A DNA stretch of 6,915 bases, taken from an uncultured Slackia sp. Lineage in GTDB: Bacteria; Actinomycetota; Coriobacteriia; Coriobacteriales; Eggerthellaceae. Shown piece after piece: positions 1 through 5,874 of the stretch. How positions within the stretch are numbered: position 1 is the first letter of the stretch; each line of letters opens with the position of its first letter. The stretch covers positions 1-6,915 of the forward strand of contig CAKUIK010000067.1 of assembly GCA_934661005.1 (NCBI GenBank). Direction: 5' to 3'. Both the position numbers and the translations under genes were made by a program. The notes below the pieces were generated by a model. That model made no database searches and was not told where the DNA came from. It worked only from the letters and a program-made list of their open reading frames with translations.

Positions 1-803
1 CTCATCGAGGCGCATTCTTCGGCTGAAAGGTCCACTCCTGCTTCCTGAAGTGCCTGGTAGGCGCGGTATTTCGCGACGCCCATGCCCGAATCGTGGGCGG
101 CTTGGCGCTCCTTGGCGTTTGTGCGGGCGCAGTGCGCCTCGCCGTTGCAGCCGAAGCAATTGTTGCTTTGCGCGGCGAGCGCGGCATAGCGGTTCTCGTT
201 GTCGCAGTCGATGGACACCTCCACGACAGCGCCCTCGCCGGCTATGGCGCGCATGGCGCTATCGAGGTCGCGCGCGGCGTCGTCGAAGGCGCGCCACATG
301 CACGGCGCTTCGTCGAGCGCGCGCTGGCCGTCGTCGTTGAGCGCGCACGCTCCAACTATGATGTCGAAGCGGTTCAGCGTGAGCTCGACCGATGGATTCA
401 CGTCAATTCCCACATATGCCACGGGTCGCAGGAAATCGGCCACGCCGCCGATGAGGCACGCGACAAGCGCCAAGCACGCTGCAATCGCGGCGATTCGCCC
501 GCCTTTGACGAGGCGAAGCGACCTGCGGCGTTTTTGCGGCGCGGCGCTCCCCTGGCCTGCTGATGCTTCGTTTGCGCTGTTACTCGTCTGCGGGGCGAAG
601 GGTCCTTCGGTAGTCATGCTTTCTTGACCTGCGCATTTGTTCGGACGAGAACTATTCTGCACGGCTAGAGATTCTTCGGCGGCTGCGCTTTCTTGACGCG
701 CCCGTTCCGCTTCGATTTTCGCGACGGCGCGAGCTGCGACATCGCTCGGAAGGTGAATGGTCTCAAACGCCTCTTTGACCTGGTGTTCTTCGTTATTTGC
801 CAT
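1..803 (-). CDS. RsgI-like transmembrane anti-sigma factor (3' end outside window)
   Basis: The frame is open from ATG at 803 to the window edge, 267 codons with no stop. Residues 1-100 should be cytoplasmic: a short helical start (VKEAFETIHLPSDVAAR), then a Ser/Ala/Gln-rich linker ending in a basic patch (KRRRSLRLVKGGR). Residues about 103-121 form one membrane helix. After it comes VAYVGIDVNPSVELTLNRFD (128-147), which matches the middle domain of RsgI-like anti-sigma factors as I know them. The later segment GMGVAKYRAYQALQEAG also resembles the C-terminal helix region of these proteins. The start shares a base with the sigma gene stop (TAATG) and has GGGAGGTG eight bases upstream, so the two are co-translated. 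Such proteins bind the partner sigma factor inside and sense outside. The outer part carries C200, C216, C219, H224 and C225, an unusual cluster. The sensed signal is unknown. Confidence 0.82.
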   Translation of the reverse strand, partial: MANNEEHQVKEAFETIHLPSDVAARAVAKIEAERARQESAAAEESLAVQNSSRPNKCAGQESMTTEGPFAPQTSNSANEASAGQGSAAPQKRRRSLRLVKGGRIAAIAACLALVACLIGGVADFLRPVAYVGIDVNPSVELTLNRFDIIVGACALNDDGQRALDEAPCMWRAFDDAARDLDSAMRAIAGEGAVVEVSIDCDNENRYAALAAQSNNCFGCNGEAHCARTNAKERQAAHDSGMGVAKYRAYQALQEAGVDLSAEECASM

Positions 804-1297
804 TAGCTGAGCACCTCCCGCAGCTGCTTGCGCCCACGCGATATCCACGAATAGACGGTGTTTTCGGGCATGTTGGTCATTTCGGAAATTTCAGGAGCCG
901 TGTAGCCTTCGACGAGCGACAGGTAGACCTGCGTTTTCGGCGGATCGCCGAGCGCGTCTATGGCTTCAAGTATGCGTTTAACACCGATTTCGGTTTGAGT
1001 CGAATTGTCTTGAATGCCGAGCAAGTGGTCGTTGTACGTCTCGAGCCGGCTTTCGAGCGAGATGTTTTTCGCGCGGGCCGCCTTCAGGGCGTCTTTGCAT
1101 TCGTTGATCGCGACGCGCAAAAGCCAGGCCTTTTCGTGCTCAGCGCTTGAAAAGGCCTGTTCATGCATGGCGTATTTGAGGAACGTGTTCTGCAGCACGT
1201 CTTCGGCGTCGTGCGCGGGCACGTATGCGACGCACGCGCGCCACACGACATCGCCGTGTTCGTTCATGGCGCGTGATATGTCTCCAGGGGGTCTCAT
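803..1297 (-). CDS. ECF-type RNA polymerase sigma factor
   Basis: A protein of 164 residues, usual size for an ECF sigma factor. Region 2 spans about residues 14-78, with the core-binding motif DAEDVLQNTFLKY (30-42) and the -10 recognition part EKAWLLRVAINECKDAL. Region 4 spans about 106-162 and contains a helix-turn-helix (YTAPEISEMTNMPENTVYSWISRGRKQL segment). There are no region 1.1 or 3 domains. The ATG at 1297 is used here. An internal ATG at 1267 (MNEHGDVV) is also plausible: its GGAG is about 14 bases upstream, and known ECF proteins often start just before this motif. The gene lies 34 bases after the secreted EF-hand protein gene with no hairpin between, and overlaps the anti-sigma start by one base. 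It should direct RNA polymerase to a small regulon when released by the anti-sigma; the target promoter is not known. Confidence 0.9.
   Translation of the reverse strand: MRPPGDISRAMNEHGDVVWRACVAYVPAHDAEDVLQNTFLKYAMHEQAFSSAEHEKAWLLRVAINECKDALKAARAKNISLESRLETYNDHLLGIQDNSTQTEIGVKRILEAIDALGDPPKTQVYLSLVEGYTAPEISEMTNMPENTVYSWISRGRKQLREVLS
812..819 (-). promoter_or_regulatory. Ribosome binding site of the anti-sigma gene, inside the sigma gene
   Basis: GGGAGGTG lies in the last codons of the sigma gene, eight bases before the ATG whose A is also the last base of the sigma TAA stop. This fixes the anti-sigma start and indicates translational coupling of sigma and anti-sigma. Confidence 0.75.
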
Positions 1298-1331
1298 GTG
1301 CTCGTTCGTGCGTTCCTCGCGTTAATGCCGT

Positions 1332-1883
1332 TTAGCGGTTGGGGCAATTTTGGGCGCGCTGGCAGCCGTCGACGAAGTCGTTGCGAGCGCCGTGGCCGTG
1401 GCCGTAAGCGTAGCCGCAACCGTTGCCGTTGACGCAGGCGCCGTAGCCATTGCCGCCGCCGTATCCGTAAGCGTTGCCGCTTTGGGTGCCAGAGCCGCTG
1501 CCCCAACCGTTGCCGTTTCCGTTGCCTAAGCCCTTACCTGGGCAAAGGCCATTTTCGTAATTATCGCAGATACCGTCGCCGTTTTCGTCGATGAAGGTTG
1601 CGCCGTTGCGGCCGAGGCAGCCTTGCACGCAAAGTTTTCCCTCGATTGCGGAACGCATGCACGCCATGCCGTTGCACAGCGGATTTGCGCTATCGGCGGT
1701 GTTGGCGTTGGCTTTGGCGCTTGCGTAGCAAGGGACATTCCCGCCGCAGAAGGGTTTCGCGAACGCTTCTGCGGGTTGCACGGTAAGTGCTGCGATTCCT
1801 GCGAGGAAAATCAGGGCTGCGAAGAGCGTTGCTGCCATATGGGTCGTGCTGGTTTTGGTGTTTTGAGAAGCGGTGTATGTCAT
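1332..1883 (-). CDS. Secreted Cys-rich, Gly/Asn-rich protein with an EF-hand loop
   Basis: A protein of 183 residues. The ATG at 1883 is preferred over a longer frame start at 1946 because AGGAGG lies five bases before it. Residues 16-36 are hydrophobic and end in PAEAFA, a good Sec signal peptide with cleavage near 40-42. The mature part has 12 cysteines (46, 52, 70, 75, 85, 89, 106, 114, 150, 156, 174, 180), an even number that would allow six disulfides. DENGDGICDNYE (99-110) is a full 12-residue EF-hand calcium loop, with D, N, D, I, D and E at positions 1, 3, 5, 7, 9 and 12. Residues about 116-166 are a flexible Gly/Asn/Tyr tract. No LPxTG motif or other anchor is seen. It is the first gene of a probable operon with the sigma and anti-sigma genes. 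Similar DGDGxCD-type small secreted proteins occur in gut bacteria as I recall, without known function. A calcium-dependent surface or envelope role is inference only. Confidence 0.75.
   Translation of the reverse strand: MTYTASQNTKTSTTHMAATLFAALIFLAGIAALTVQPAEAFAKPFCGGNVPCYASAKANANTADSANPLCNGMACMRSAIEGKLCVQGCLGRNGATFIDENGDGICDNYENGLCPGKGLGNGNGNGWGSGSGTQSGNAYGYGGGNGYGACVNGNGCGYAYGHGHGARNDFVDGCQRAQNCPNR
1385..1535 (-). repeat. Low-complexity Gly/Asn codon tract
   Basis: Degenerate short repeats of GGCAACGG-type units encode the Gly/Asn/Tyr-rich region of the secreted protein. The units vary in sequence and phase, so this is coding low complexity rather than a perfect tandem array. Tracts like this can change length by slippage. 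Confidence 0.55.
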
Positions 1884-2095
1884 GGCGTCCTCCTGTCGTT
1901 TCGAGCTTTCAATGAGGAAACGATTTAAACGAAGGAATCCTTGCAAGGTTTTTGGGAAAATGCGCGTGCCGTCGATAATCGCTTTGTTTCAAGCCTGAGC
2001 TGGGCTTCTATGCGCGAAAGCATGGGCTTGCTCTCGTTTTCCGTCCTGACTATAGAGCATATTTTCATCGGGTCGTATAAAGCGCGCCAATACAA
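1884..2095 (-). promoter_or_regulatory. Leader and promoter region of the secreted protein/sigma/anti-sigma operon
   Basis: About 210 bases with no convincing gene. A TATAGT hexamer (2049-2054, minus strand) is the best -10 candidate, but no good -35 stands 16-18 bases upstream, so a housekeeping promoter is uncertain. GGAAAAC (2036-2042) could be an ECF-type -35 element read by the operon's own sigma factor, but this is weak. A ten-base palindrome CCTTGCAAGG lies at 1939-1948, within the transcribed leader if TATAGT is used. The leader would then be about 160 bases. Confidence 0.3.
1889..1894 (-). promoter_or_regulatory. Ribosome binding site that decides the start of the secreted protein
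   Basis: A perfect AGGAGG with a five-base spacer to the ATG at 1883. No comparable site precedes the in-frame upstream ATG at 1946, and the preferred start places the signal peptide near the N-terminus. Confidence 0.8.
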
Positions 2096-2122
2096 CAGGG
2101 GCCCAGGTTGACTGGGCCCCTG
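2096..2122 (-). terminator. Probable intrinsic terminator of the ABC/DUF4418 operon
   Basis: A perfect 11-bp inverted repeat (CAGGGGCCCAG and CTGGGCCCCTG) around a five-base loop. On the minus strand it is followed by TTGTATT, a modest T-rich tail; on the plus strand no T-tract follows. The stem is very GC-rich and stable. It lies 162 bases after the DUF4418 stop and 35 bases after the possible gene remnant at 2158-2247, and before the leader of the next operon. Confidence 0.68.
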
Positions 2123-2157
2123 CATGGCGCGTGGGAGGGATTGCGCCTGGGAGAAGA

Positions 2158-2247
2158 TTATTTCTTTGCCGCGTCGGCCGCTGCCGTGTTCACATCAACT
2201 TCGACGTCGTTTCTTTTCAACTCGGGGTATGCATGGGAAAGGGTTTC
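2158..2247 (-). pseudogene. Possible remnant of a gene 3' end, unrecognised
   Basis: A 29-codon open stretch ends in TAA at 2158. Its last part reads LKRNDVEVDVNTAAADAAKK, which looks like an ordinary charged, Ala-rich C-terminus with coding-like codon use. There is no good start: a TTG at 2220 has no ribosome site, and an upstream ATG reading MRNPFPCIP is in another frame, which a one-base change in the CCCC run near 2225 would join. The terminator hairpin lies at a normal distance behind this stop. It may be the tail of a deleted gene, a short frameshifted gene, or chance. Confidence 0.25.
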
Positions 2248-2284
2248 TCATTTATGTGTCGACCGTGTTGACGCTTCGTGGTCG

Positions 2285-2707
2285 CTATTTCGTTTTGACC
2301 TTTTTCCTCTTTGGGTTCAAAACGATTCCAACAATTGAGGAAACGAACGAAACTCCACCGCAGGAGATAAACCACGCTGCGGTCGTGTGGCAGGCCATTC
2401 CGTCGCTCTTGCACACTCCGATCGCGCCGGGCAATTGCATAACAATGAAGGCCAATGCAAGAGAGATTACCGCCACTGCGAAGAGCATGTCCTTTTTTGC
2501 AAACGAGAGTGCGGAGCATATGGCGATGAGCGTCGCCAGCACAATACCCGCTTTCGCTGCGTAGGTGCATTTCATGGGGACCATATTGCCATTGGTGAGC
2601 TCAAGCGCCCCACTGCAAGGCGGTGCCCATATCGAGGCCGCGCCAATCGCAAGAATGGCGCACGTCAGACAGATTGCAGAGCAAATAGGAACAAGTTTCG
2701 TTTTCAT
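2285..2707 (-). CDS. DUF4418 family four-helix membrane protein
   Basis: A protein of 140 residues with four hydrophobic segments, about 7-27, 53-70, 73-92 and 110-131, ending in a basic tail (NPKRKKVKTK) that should be cytoplasmic. The loop after helix 1 contains C31 and then NMVPMKCTY (41-49). The loop before helix 4 contains LPGAIGVC (92-99) and then GMACH (103-107). A Cys followed by Met-x-Cys after helix 1, and IGVC followed by MxC before the last helix, fits the DUF4418 family as I know it. The function of the family is unknown. GAGGT stands four bases before the ATG. It follows the beta-propeller gene by 36 bases and closes the four-gene unit, which fits the known habit of DUF4418 genes to sit beside FtsX-type ABC transporters. 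Paired Cys/Met/His residues on the outside suggest metal or disulfide chemistry, which is inference. Confidence 0.8.
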   Translation of the reverse strand: MKTKLVPICSAICLTCAILAIGAASIWAPPCSGALELTNGNMVPMKCTYAAKAGIVLATLIAICSALSFAKKDMLFAVAVISLALAFIVMQLPGAIGVCKSDGMACHTTAAWFISCGGVSFVSSIVGIVLNPKRKKVKTK

Positions 2708-2743
2708 GGCTACCTCATTTCATCTGCGAGATTCTTGAATTTT

Positions 2744-3907
2744 TCAACCCCTAAGAACCGCAACGTCTTTTGGGTTTGAAAGCCCGCTCACGCGGGAAAT
2801 CGTTTCGAGACTTTCGACGTCAACGGCAAGCAGCTCCCCCGTTTCGGCATTTGCTACGTAAAGGGTCGAATCGTCGTTTGACAGACAGATTGCGCTGATG
2901 CCGATTTCTAGTTGGGCTCGACGAAGCTCTTGCCATGTGACGGTATCGATTTCGATGAGAGCGCCTTCGTCTCGCGCGATGGCAAATGCCTTATTCCCGG
3001 CACCGTTTATGCAAACATCGGCAACCCCCTCCCCTATAGGGATGGCTGCAAGCCGTGTACCGGTTTTGCGGTCAATGACATACAGGTCAAAAACCCGTTC
3101 CTCGTTTTCACCACCTACACCAGCAAGAAGAATGTGGCTCTCGTCTTTTGACAGCAGCATCGTACGCGGGCCTACTACGCCATCGAATGGTTCAATCTCT
3201 TCGCCCGAGGATAAATCGATGCGTGCGATGTCGTATGTTCCGTAATTCGCGCAGTAGAGTATTCCGTCGCTCGATTTTGCCATGCATACGGGACGGCGCC
3301 CGGCGCCTGGCGTGGTTCGGCAGCATGCAGGAGGGTCTGTTCGGCCGATGAAGCCGACATCGGAAAGCGGAATGGAAGAAGTCATCGATCCCAATTTCGT
3401 GTCGATTATCTGAATCGCCGAACTGAAGTAATCGCAGGCGTACAGAATATGCGAGTCCTCGTCTATGACGAGTCCCAAAGGTTGCTGACCGGCGGCAATA
3501 GGGGTATTGAGTCCCGTATCTATGTTGAAAGCCTGCAGCTTCCCTCCGCTCGAATTGCCTATATAGAGCACTGAGTCGTCCTCGACGGCCATCATTGGGT
3601 TTTGCCCAGCGGGATATCGGGTGGCTATTGTTTGGTTTTCGAAATCCACGGCAGCAAGGGTGTTTCCTGCATATTCGGTAACGTACACATACTCGCGGTT
3701 CATCGGCGTTGACGTGGAAGACGATGGGGATTGCTGCTCTTTTTGTTCAGAAGCATCACGCGCGCTCCTCGAATCAGACTCATCGGTCTGCTGAGAGGAT
3801 TTCGAACAACCAAGCATGAAGAGCGAGGTGGATGCGATAGACGCGGCGGAAATTTTGACGAATCTACGTCGGGTTACTGATCGAGCGTATTCTTTGCGTG
3901 TTGCCAT
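2744..3907 (-). CDS. YVTN-type beta-propeller lipoprotein with Tat-like signal
   Basis: A protein of 387 residues. The N-terminus has a twin-arginine motif (TRRRFVKIS, 12-20), a hydrophobic stretch, and a lipobox LFMLGC with C34 as the lipidation site. A Ser/Gln/Glu-rich linker follows (35-68), so the protein should be tethered outside the membrane. Residues about 72-387 show repeating motifs of about 42 residues of the type LYVANxxxGxLxAVDxxxxxxxxxIxxGxxP, about seven blades, as in YncE/YVTN propellers. One blade is interrupted by a Cys-rich insertion around PPACCRTTPG (C195, C196) with C208 and C219 nearby. The start is fixed by AAGGAGG seven bases upstream, and the ATG comes one base after the ATPase stop. 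The context suggests it is the extracytoplasmic partner of the ABC permease. Ligand and catalytic activity are unknown. Some propellers of this fold bind haem or metals, but no specific site can be assigned. Confidence 0.85.
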   Translation of the reverse strand: MATRKEYARSVTRRRFVKISAASIASTSLFMLGCSKSSQQTDESDSRSARDASEQKEQQSPSSSTSTPMNREYVYVTEYAGNTLAAVDFENQTIATRYPAGQNPMMAVEDDSVLYIGNSSGGKLQAFNIDTGLNTPIAAGQQPLGLVIDEDSHILYACDYFSSAIQIIDTKLGSMTSSIPLSDVGFIGRTDPPACCRTTPGAGRRPVCMAKSSDGILYCANYGTYDIARIDLSSGEEIEPFDGVVGPRTMLLSKDESHILLAGVGGENEERVFDLYVIDRKTGTRLAAIPIGEGVADVCINGAGNKAFAIARDEGALIEIDTVTWQELRRAQLEIGISAICLSNDDSTLYVANAETGELLAVDVESLETISRVSGLSNPKDVAVLRG

Positions 3908-3908
3908 G

Positions 3909-4577
3909 TTATCGCCTCCTTAGTAGAACTCCTGAATCGAGTTCATATTCGACGTCGCATTTTGTTGCGAACGGTTCGTCATGGGTCACAGCGATGACAG
4001 CATGGCCCTTGTTGTGCGCGAAAGATTCGAGCTTCTCGAAAACGATGGACGACCAGCGCGAATCGAGGTCGTTCGTCGGCTCATCGGCGAGGATGATTCT
4101 ATGCCCGCCAAAAAGAGCGCGGGCAATAACGAGTCGGCGTTTCTGTCCAACGGAGAGTTCGCATGGGAGGTGGTCGGCGCGATCAAGAAGGCCAAACTCC
4201 TCGAGAGCGATGTCGACGGATGATGGATTGAAGCTAGGCTGCATTTTAGCTGCGAATTGTAAGTTCTCCCGCGCCGTAAGTGCTTGGAACAAGAATGGGT
4301 CTTGCGTGATGAAACCAATGCCGCAGCGATGAATGCTATCGAGTTCGTTTGCAGGAAGCGATGTGATTTGTTTTCCTATGAAGTCGACCGTGCCGCTATC
4401 GGGCTTGGCGGTTCCTCCCAGGATTGCGAGCAACGTTGATTTTCCCTTGCCCGACATGCCGGTTATGGCGCAGATTTCATTTTCGTTGAAATCTGCGCTC
4501 AAATGGTCAAGCACAATCAAAGGTGGTTCCGATGCAAACGACTTTACGAGGTTTCGACATGAGAGAATCGCGGTCAT
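3909..4577 (-). CDS. ABC transporter ATP-binding protein, MacB/LolD type
   Basis: A single-domain ATPase of 222 residues, the usual length for the MacB/LolD/FtsE group. Walker A is GMSGKGKST (40-48), the Q-loop glutamine is in ITQD (Q92), the signature is LSVGQ (141-145) with Val where Gly is usual, Walker B is IILADEPT (161-168) with catalytic E166, the D-loop is NDLDS, and the switch histidine is H199 in VTHDE. All catalytic residues are present, so it should be active. The ATG at 4577 overlaps the permease stop as ATGA, with AAAGGAGG six bases upstream. It should power the permease encoded just before it. In this class ATP hydrolysis usually drives a conformational change that works outside the membrane or extrudes a substrate, rather than import. 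The substrate cannot be read from the sequence. Confidence 0.93.
   Translation of the reverse strand: MTAILSCRNLVKSFASEPPLIVLDHLSADFNENEICAITGMSGKGKSTLLAILGGTAKPDSGTVDFIGKQITSLPANELDSIHRCGIGFITQDPFLFQALTARENLQFAAKMQPSFNPSSVDIALEEFGLLDRADHLPCELSVGQKRRLVIARALFGGHRIILADEPTNDLDSRWSSIVFEKLESFAHNKGHAVIAVTHDEPFATKCDVEYELDSGVLLRRR
3915..3921 (-). promoter_or_regulatory. Ribosome binding site of the propeller gene inside the ATPase stop region
   Basis: AAGGAGG forms part of the ATPase C-terminal codons (Leu-Arg-Arg), seven bases before the propeller ATG. ATPase stop and propeller start are one base apart, which implies coupled translation and balanced production. Confidence 0.75.
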
Positions 4578-5773
4578 CGTAGGCCTCCTTTCGCCAAAAT
4601 GCTATGCGTGTTGCTTCGCGCCTGTTTAATGAGCGGCCCAACGAATGACAGCGCTCCCAATGCAATGCCGAAAGCGGCGCCTGTCAGAATGGCGGTTGCA
4701 TATACGCTCGCGCTGGTAATTGCATGGGGAAGTTGAAGGGCGTCGTGGATATAGTTGGTGGCAAATCCCGAAAACGCACATGCAGATACGCATGCGATGA
4801 CGGTTCCGATTAAGAGCATGATGAAGGCCTCTAAAGCAACCGACCCCATCGATTTCACGCTGCTAAGGCCCAGTAGCCGCATGAGGCCTATTTCGGTTGC
4901 GCGATTTTCTACAAGCGCGCCAAATCGACCGATAAGCGCCACGGCAGATACCGCCGCTATAAGAATCACCATGAAAAGCGCGATAGTAGAAAGAACTGCA
5001 AGTTGGTTCGAGGCGCCAGAAATCAGCTTCGAGGTTGTGACTGCGGTGACTCCGGAGCATTGCTCCATAATGCCGTTTGCCACGCTCGACGCGTCAGTTT
5101 CGTCGGAGACTTTTACCATGATGCAAGATATTGAGTCGTTGGCGTCGGCGTGTTCCCAAATGGACTTCAAGTATGGGCTCTGTGTTGCGATGTTGCGTGC
5201 GGAGTCGATGCTCATGAAAATCGTGTCATCGATACTTGTTCCCGTTGCGTCGAGTGTGCCCGTGATTTGAAATGTTGTGCCAAGAATCGACGCTTGTCCG
5301 CCTTCGACCTGGGGCGCTGAAGCGCCGAGCACGATTCCGTTTGTTCCCATAGCGTCAATCGATCCGCTTTTCATCCATGGCGAGATAACGAAATCGCTCT
5401 CGGGGTCGATTCCTACGACGCGCGTAACGCCGATAACCGAGCAGCAGCTTTGGTCGACCGTTTGTGTGAAAAACTGAGGCGTTGCCTTTGCCACGCCATC
5501 TATCGATTTGATTTGATCGATAACGTCTGGCGAAAAATATACATTTATCGGTTGCGCGGCGAACAGGACGCTCTCGACATCGCTCGAGACGCCTGCGGGA
5601 AGTACCATTACATCCGCCCCAAGCCTCTGCCGTGACAAGTCGGCGCCCTGATTCAGAGCGTTAAGAACGATAGAGGACGACACTACAGAAAAAACCGCGA
5701 CGAAGATAACAGCGATCGTTATGGCGGAAGAGCCTAGACGCCGAGATATGTTTTTCCATGCAAGCGACAGCAT
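4574..5773 (-). CDS. FtsX/MacB-type ABC transporter permease
   Basis: A protein of 399 residues with the layout of the family: one helix at about 14-38, a large extracytoplasmic domain of about 40-255 (MacB periplasmic core type), and three helices near 258-283, 312-335 and 358-383. Between helices 2 and 3 lies ENRATEIGLMRLLGLS (289-304), the coupling region typical of FtsX permeases. The outer domain contains SCCS (109-112) followed by GIDPESDFVISPWM (121-134). From memory a Cys-Cys pair and a DPxTDFxVxPW stretch recur in permeases that neighbour DUF4418 genes; I could not verify this. The ATG at 5773 has GGAGGT five bases upstream and comes right after the T-tract of a terminator. The protein is likely a homodimer acting with the ATPase, whose start it overlaps by four bases. 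Substrate unknown; metal, thiol compound or lipoprotein remodelling are possible. Confidence 0.9.
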   Translation of the reverse strand: MLSLAWKNISRRLGSSAITIAVIFVAVFSVVSSSIVLNALNQGADLSRQRLGADVMVLPAGVSSDVESVLFAAQPINVYFSPDVIDQIKSIDGVAKATPQFFTQTVDQSCCSVIGVTRVVGIDPESDFVISPWMKSGSIDAMGTNGIVLGASAPQVEGGQASILGTTFQITGTLDATGTSIDDTIFMSIDSARNIATQSPYLKSIWEHADANDSISCIMVKVSDETDASSVANGIMEQCSGVTAVTTSKLISGASNQLAVLSTIALFMVILIAAVSAVALIGRFGALVENRATEIGLMRLLGLSSVKSMGSVALEAFIMLLIGTVIACVSACAFSGFATNYIHDALQLPHAITSASVYATAILTGAAFGIALGALSFVGPLIKQARSNTHSILAKGGLR

Positions 5774-5790
5774 TTTCTACCTCCGAATTC

Positions 5791-5831
5791 AAAAAAGCGC
5801 GAAGGTCCGGGGAGGGAAGGACCTTCGCGCT
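5791..5831 (-). terminator. Intrinsic terminator between ferredoxin and permease genes
   Basis: On the minus strand a 12-bp perfect stem (GCGCGAAGGTCC with GGACCTTCGCGC, extendable by one A-T pair) closes a ten-base loop and is followed directly by TTTTTT. It should end most transcripts of the molybdoenzyme genes. The permease ribosome site begins seven bases after the T-tract, so the element may also work as an attenuator for the downstream ABC unit. Confidence 0.9.
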
Positions 5832-5833
5832 GG

Positions 5834-5862
5834 GCCATGCTGAACAGTACGCTCAGCATGGC
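5834..5862 (-). other. Second hairpin in the ferredoxin 3' region
   Basis: A perfect 10-bp inverted repeat (GCCATGCTGA with TCAGCATGGC) with a nine-base loop, 12 bases after the ferredoxin stop and only two to four bases before the terminator stem. It has no T-tract of its own. It may protect the mRNA 3' end, or be part of a larger regulatory fold with the terminator. Confidence 0.7.
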
Positions 5863-5874
5863 GGAATCAAACAA

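Noticed and set aside
93..563. Plus-strand open frame of 156 codons, and a similar one at 199-627
   Set aside because: Both lie opposite the RsgI-like anti-sigma frame, which has a membrane helix and family motifs. Their products are Arg/Ala-rich or compositionally odd and have no family match.
1294..1506. Arg/Leu-rich minus-strand frame in the Gly/Asn tract
   Set aside because: It is a frame shadow of the GGC/AAC codon repeats of the secreted protein; the repeats create a long Arg-rich frame by composition.
1385..1535. Short repeats considered as a CRISPR-like or other repeat array
   Set aside because: Units are degenerate, very short, without spacers of constant length, and they encode the Gly/Asn-rich part of a signal-peptide protein.
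1884..1946. Longer N-terminus for the secreted protein, starting at 1946
   Set aside because: It lacks a ribosome site, would bury the signal peptide behind 21 extra residues, and ignores the perfect AGGAGG before the ATG at 1883.
1925..2125. Minus-strand frame of 66 codons, with an inner start reading MKICSIVRTENES
   Set aside because: The outer start lies in the terminator hairpin and the inner ATGs have no ribosome site. No motif or signal peptide. Better explained as leader sequence.
2217..2570. Minus-strand frame of 117 codons overlapping the DUF4418 gene
   Set aside because: The other frame gives four clean membrane helices and DUF4418 motifs with a ribosome site; this one has none.
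3898..4332. Plus-strand frame of 144 codons opposite the ABC ATPase, and other plus-strand frames at 2898-3245 and 4755-5270
   Set aside because: They are antisense shadows of genes with full motif sets and correct start signals.
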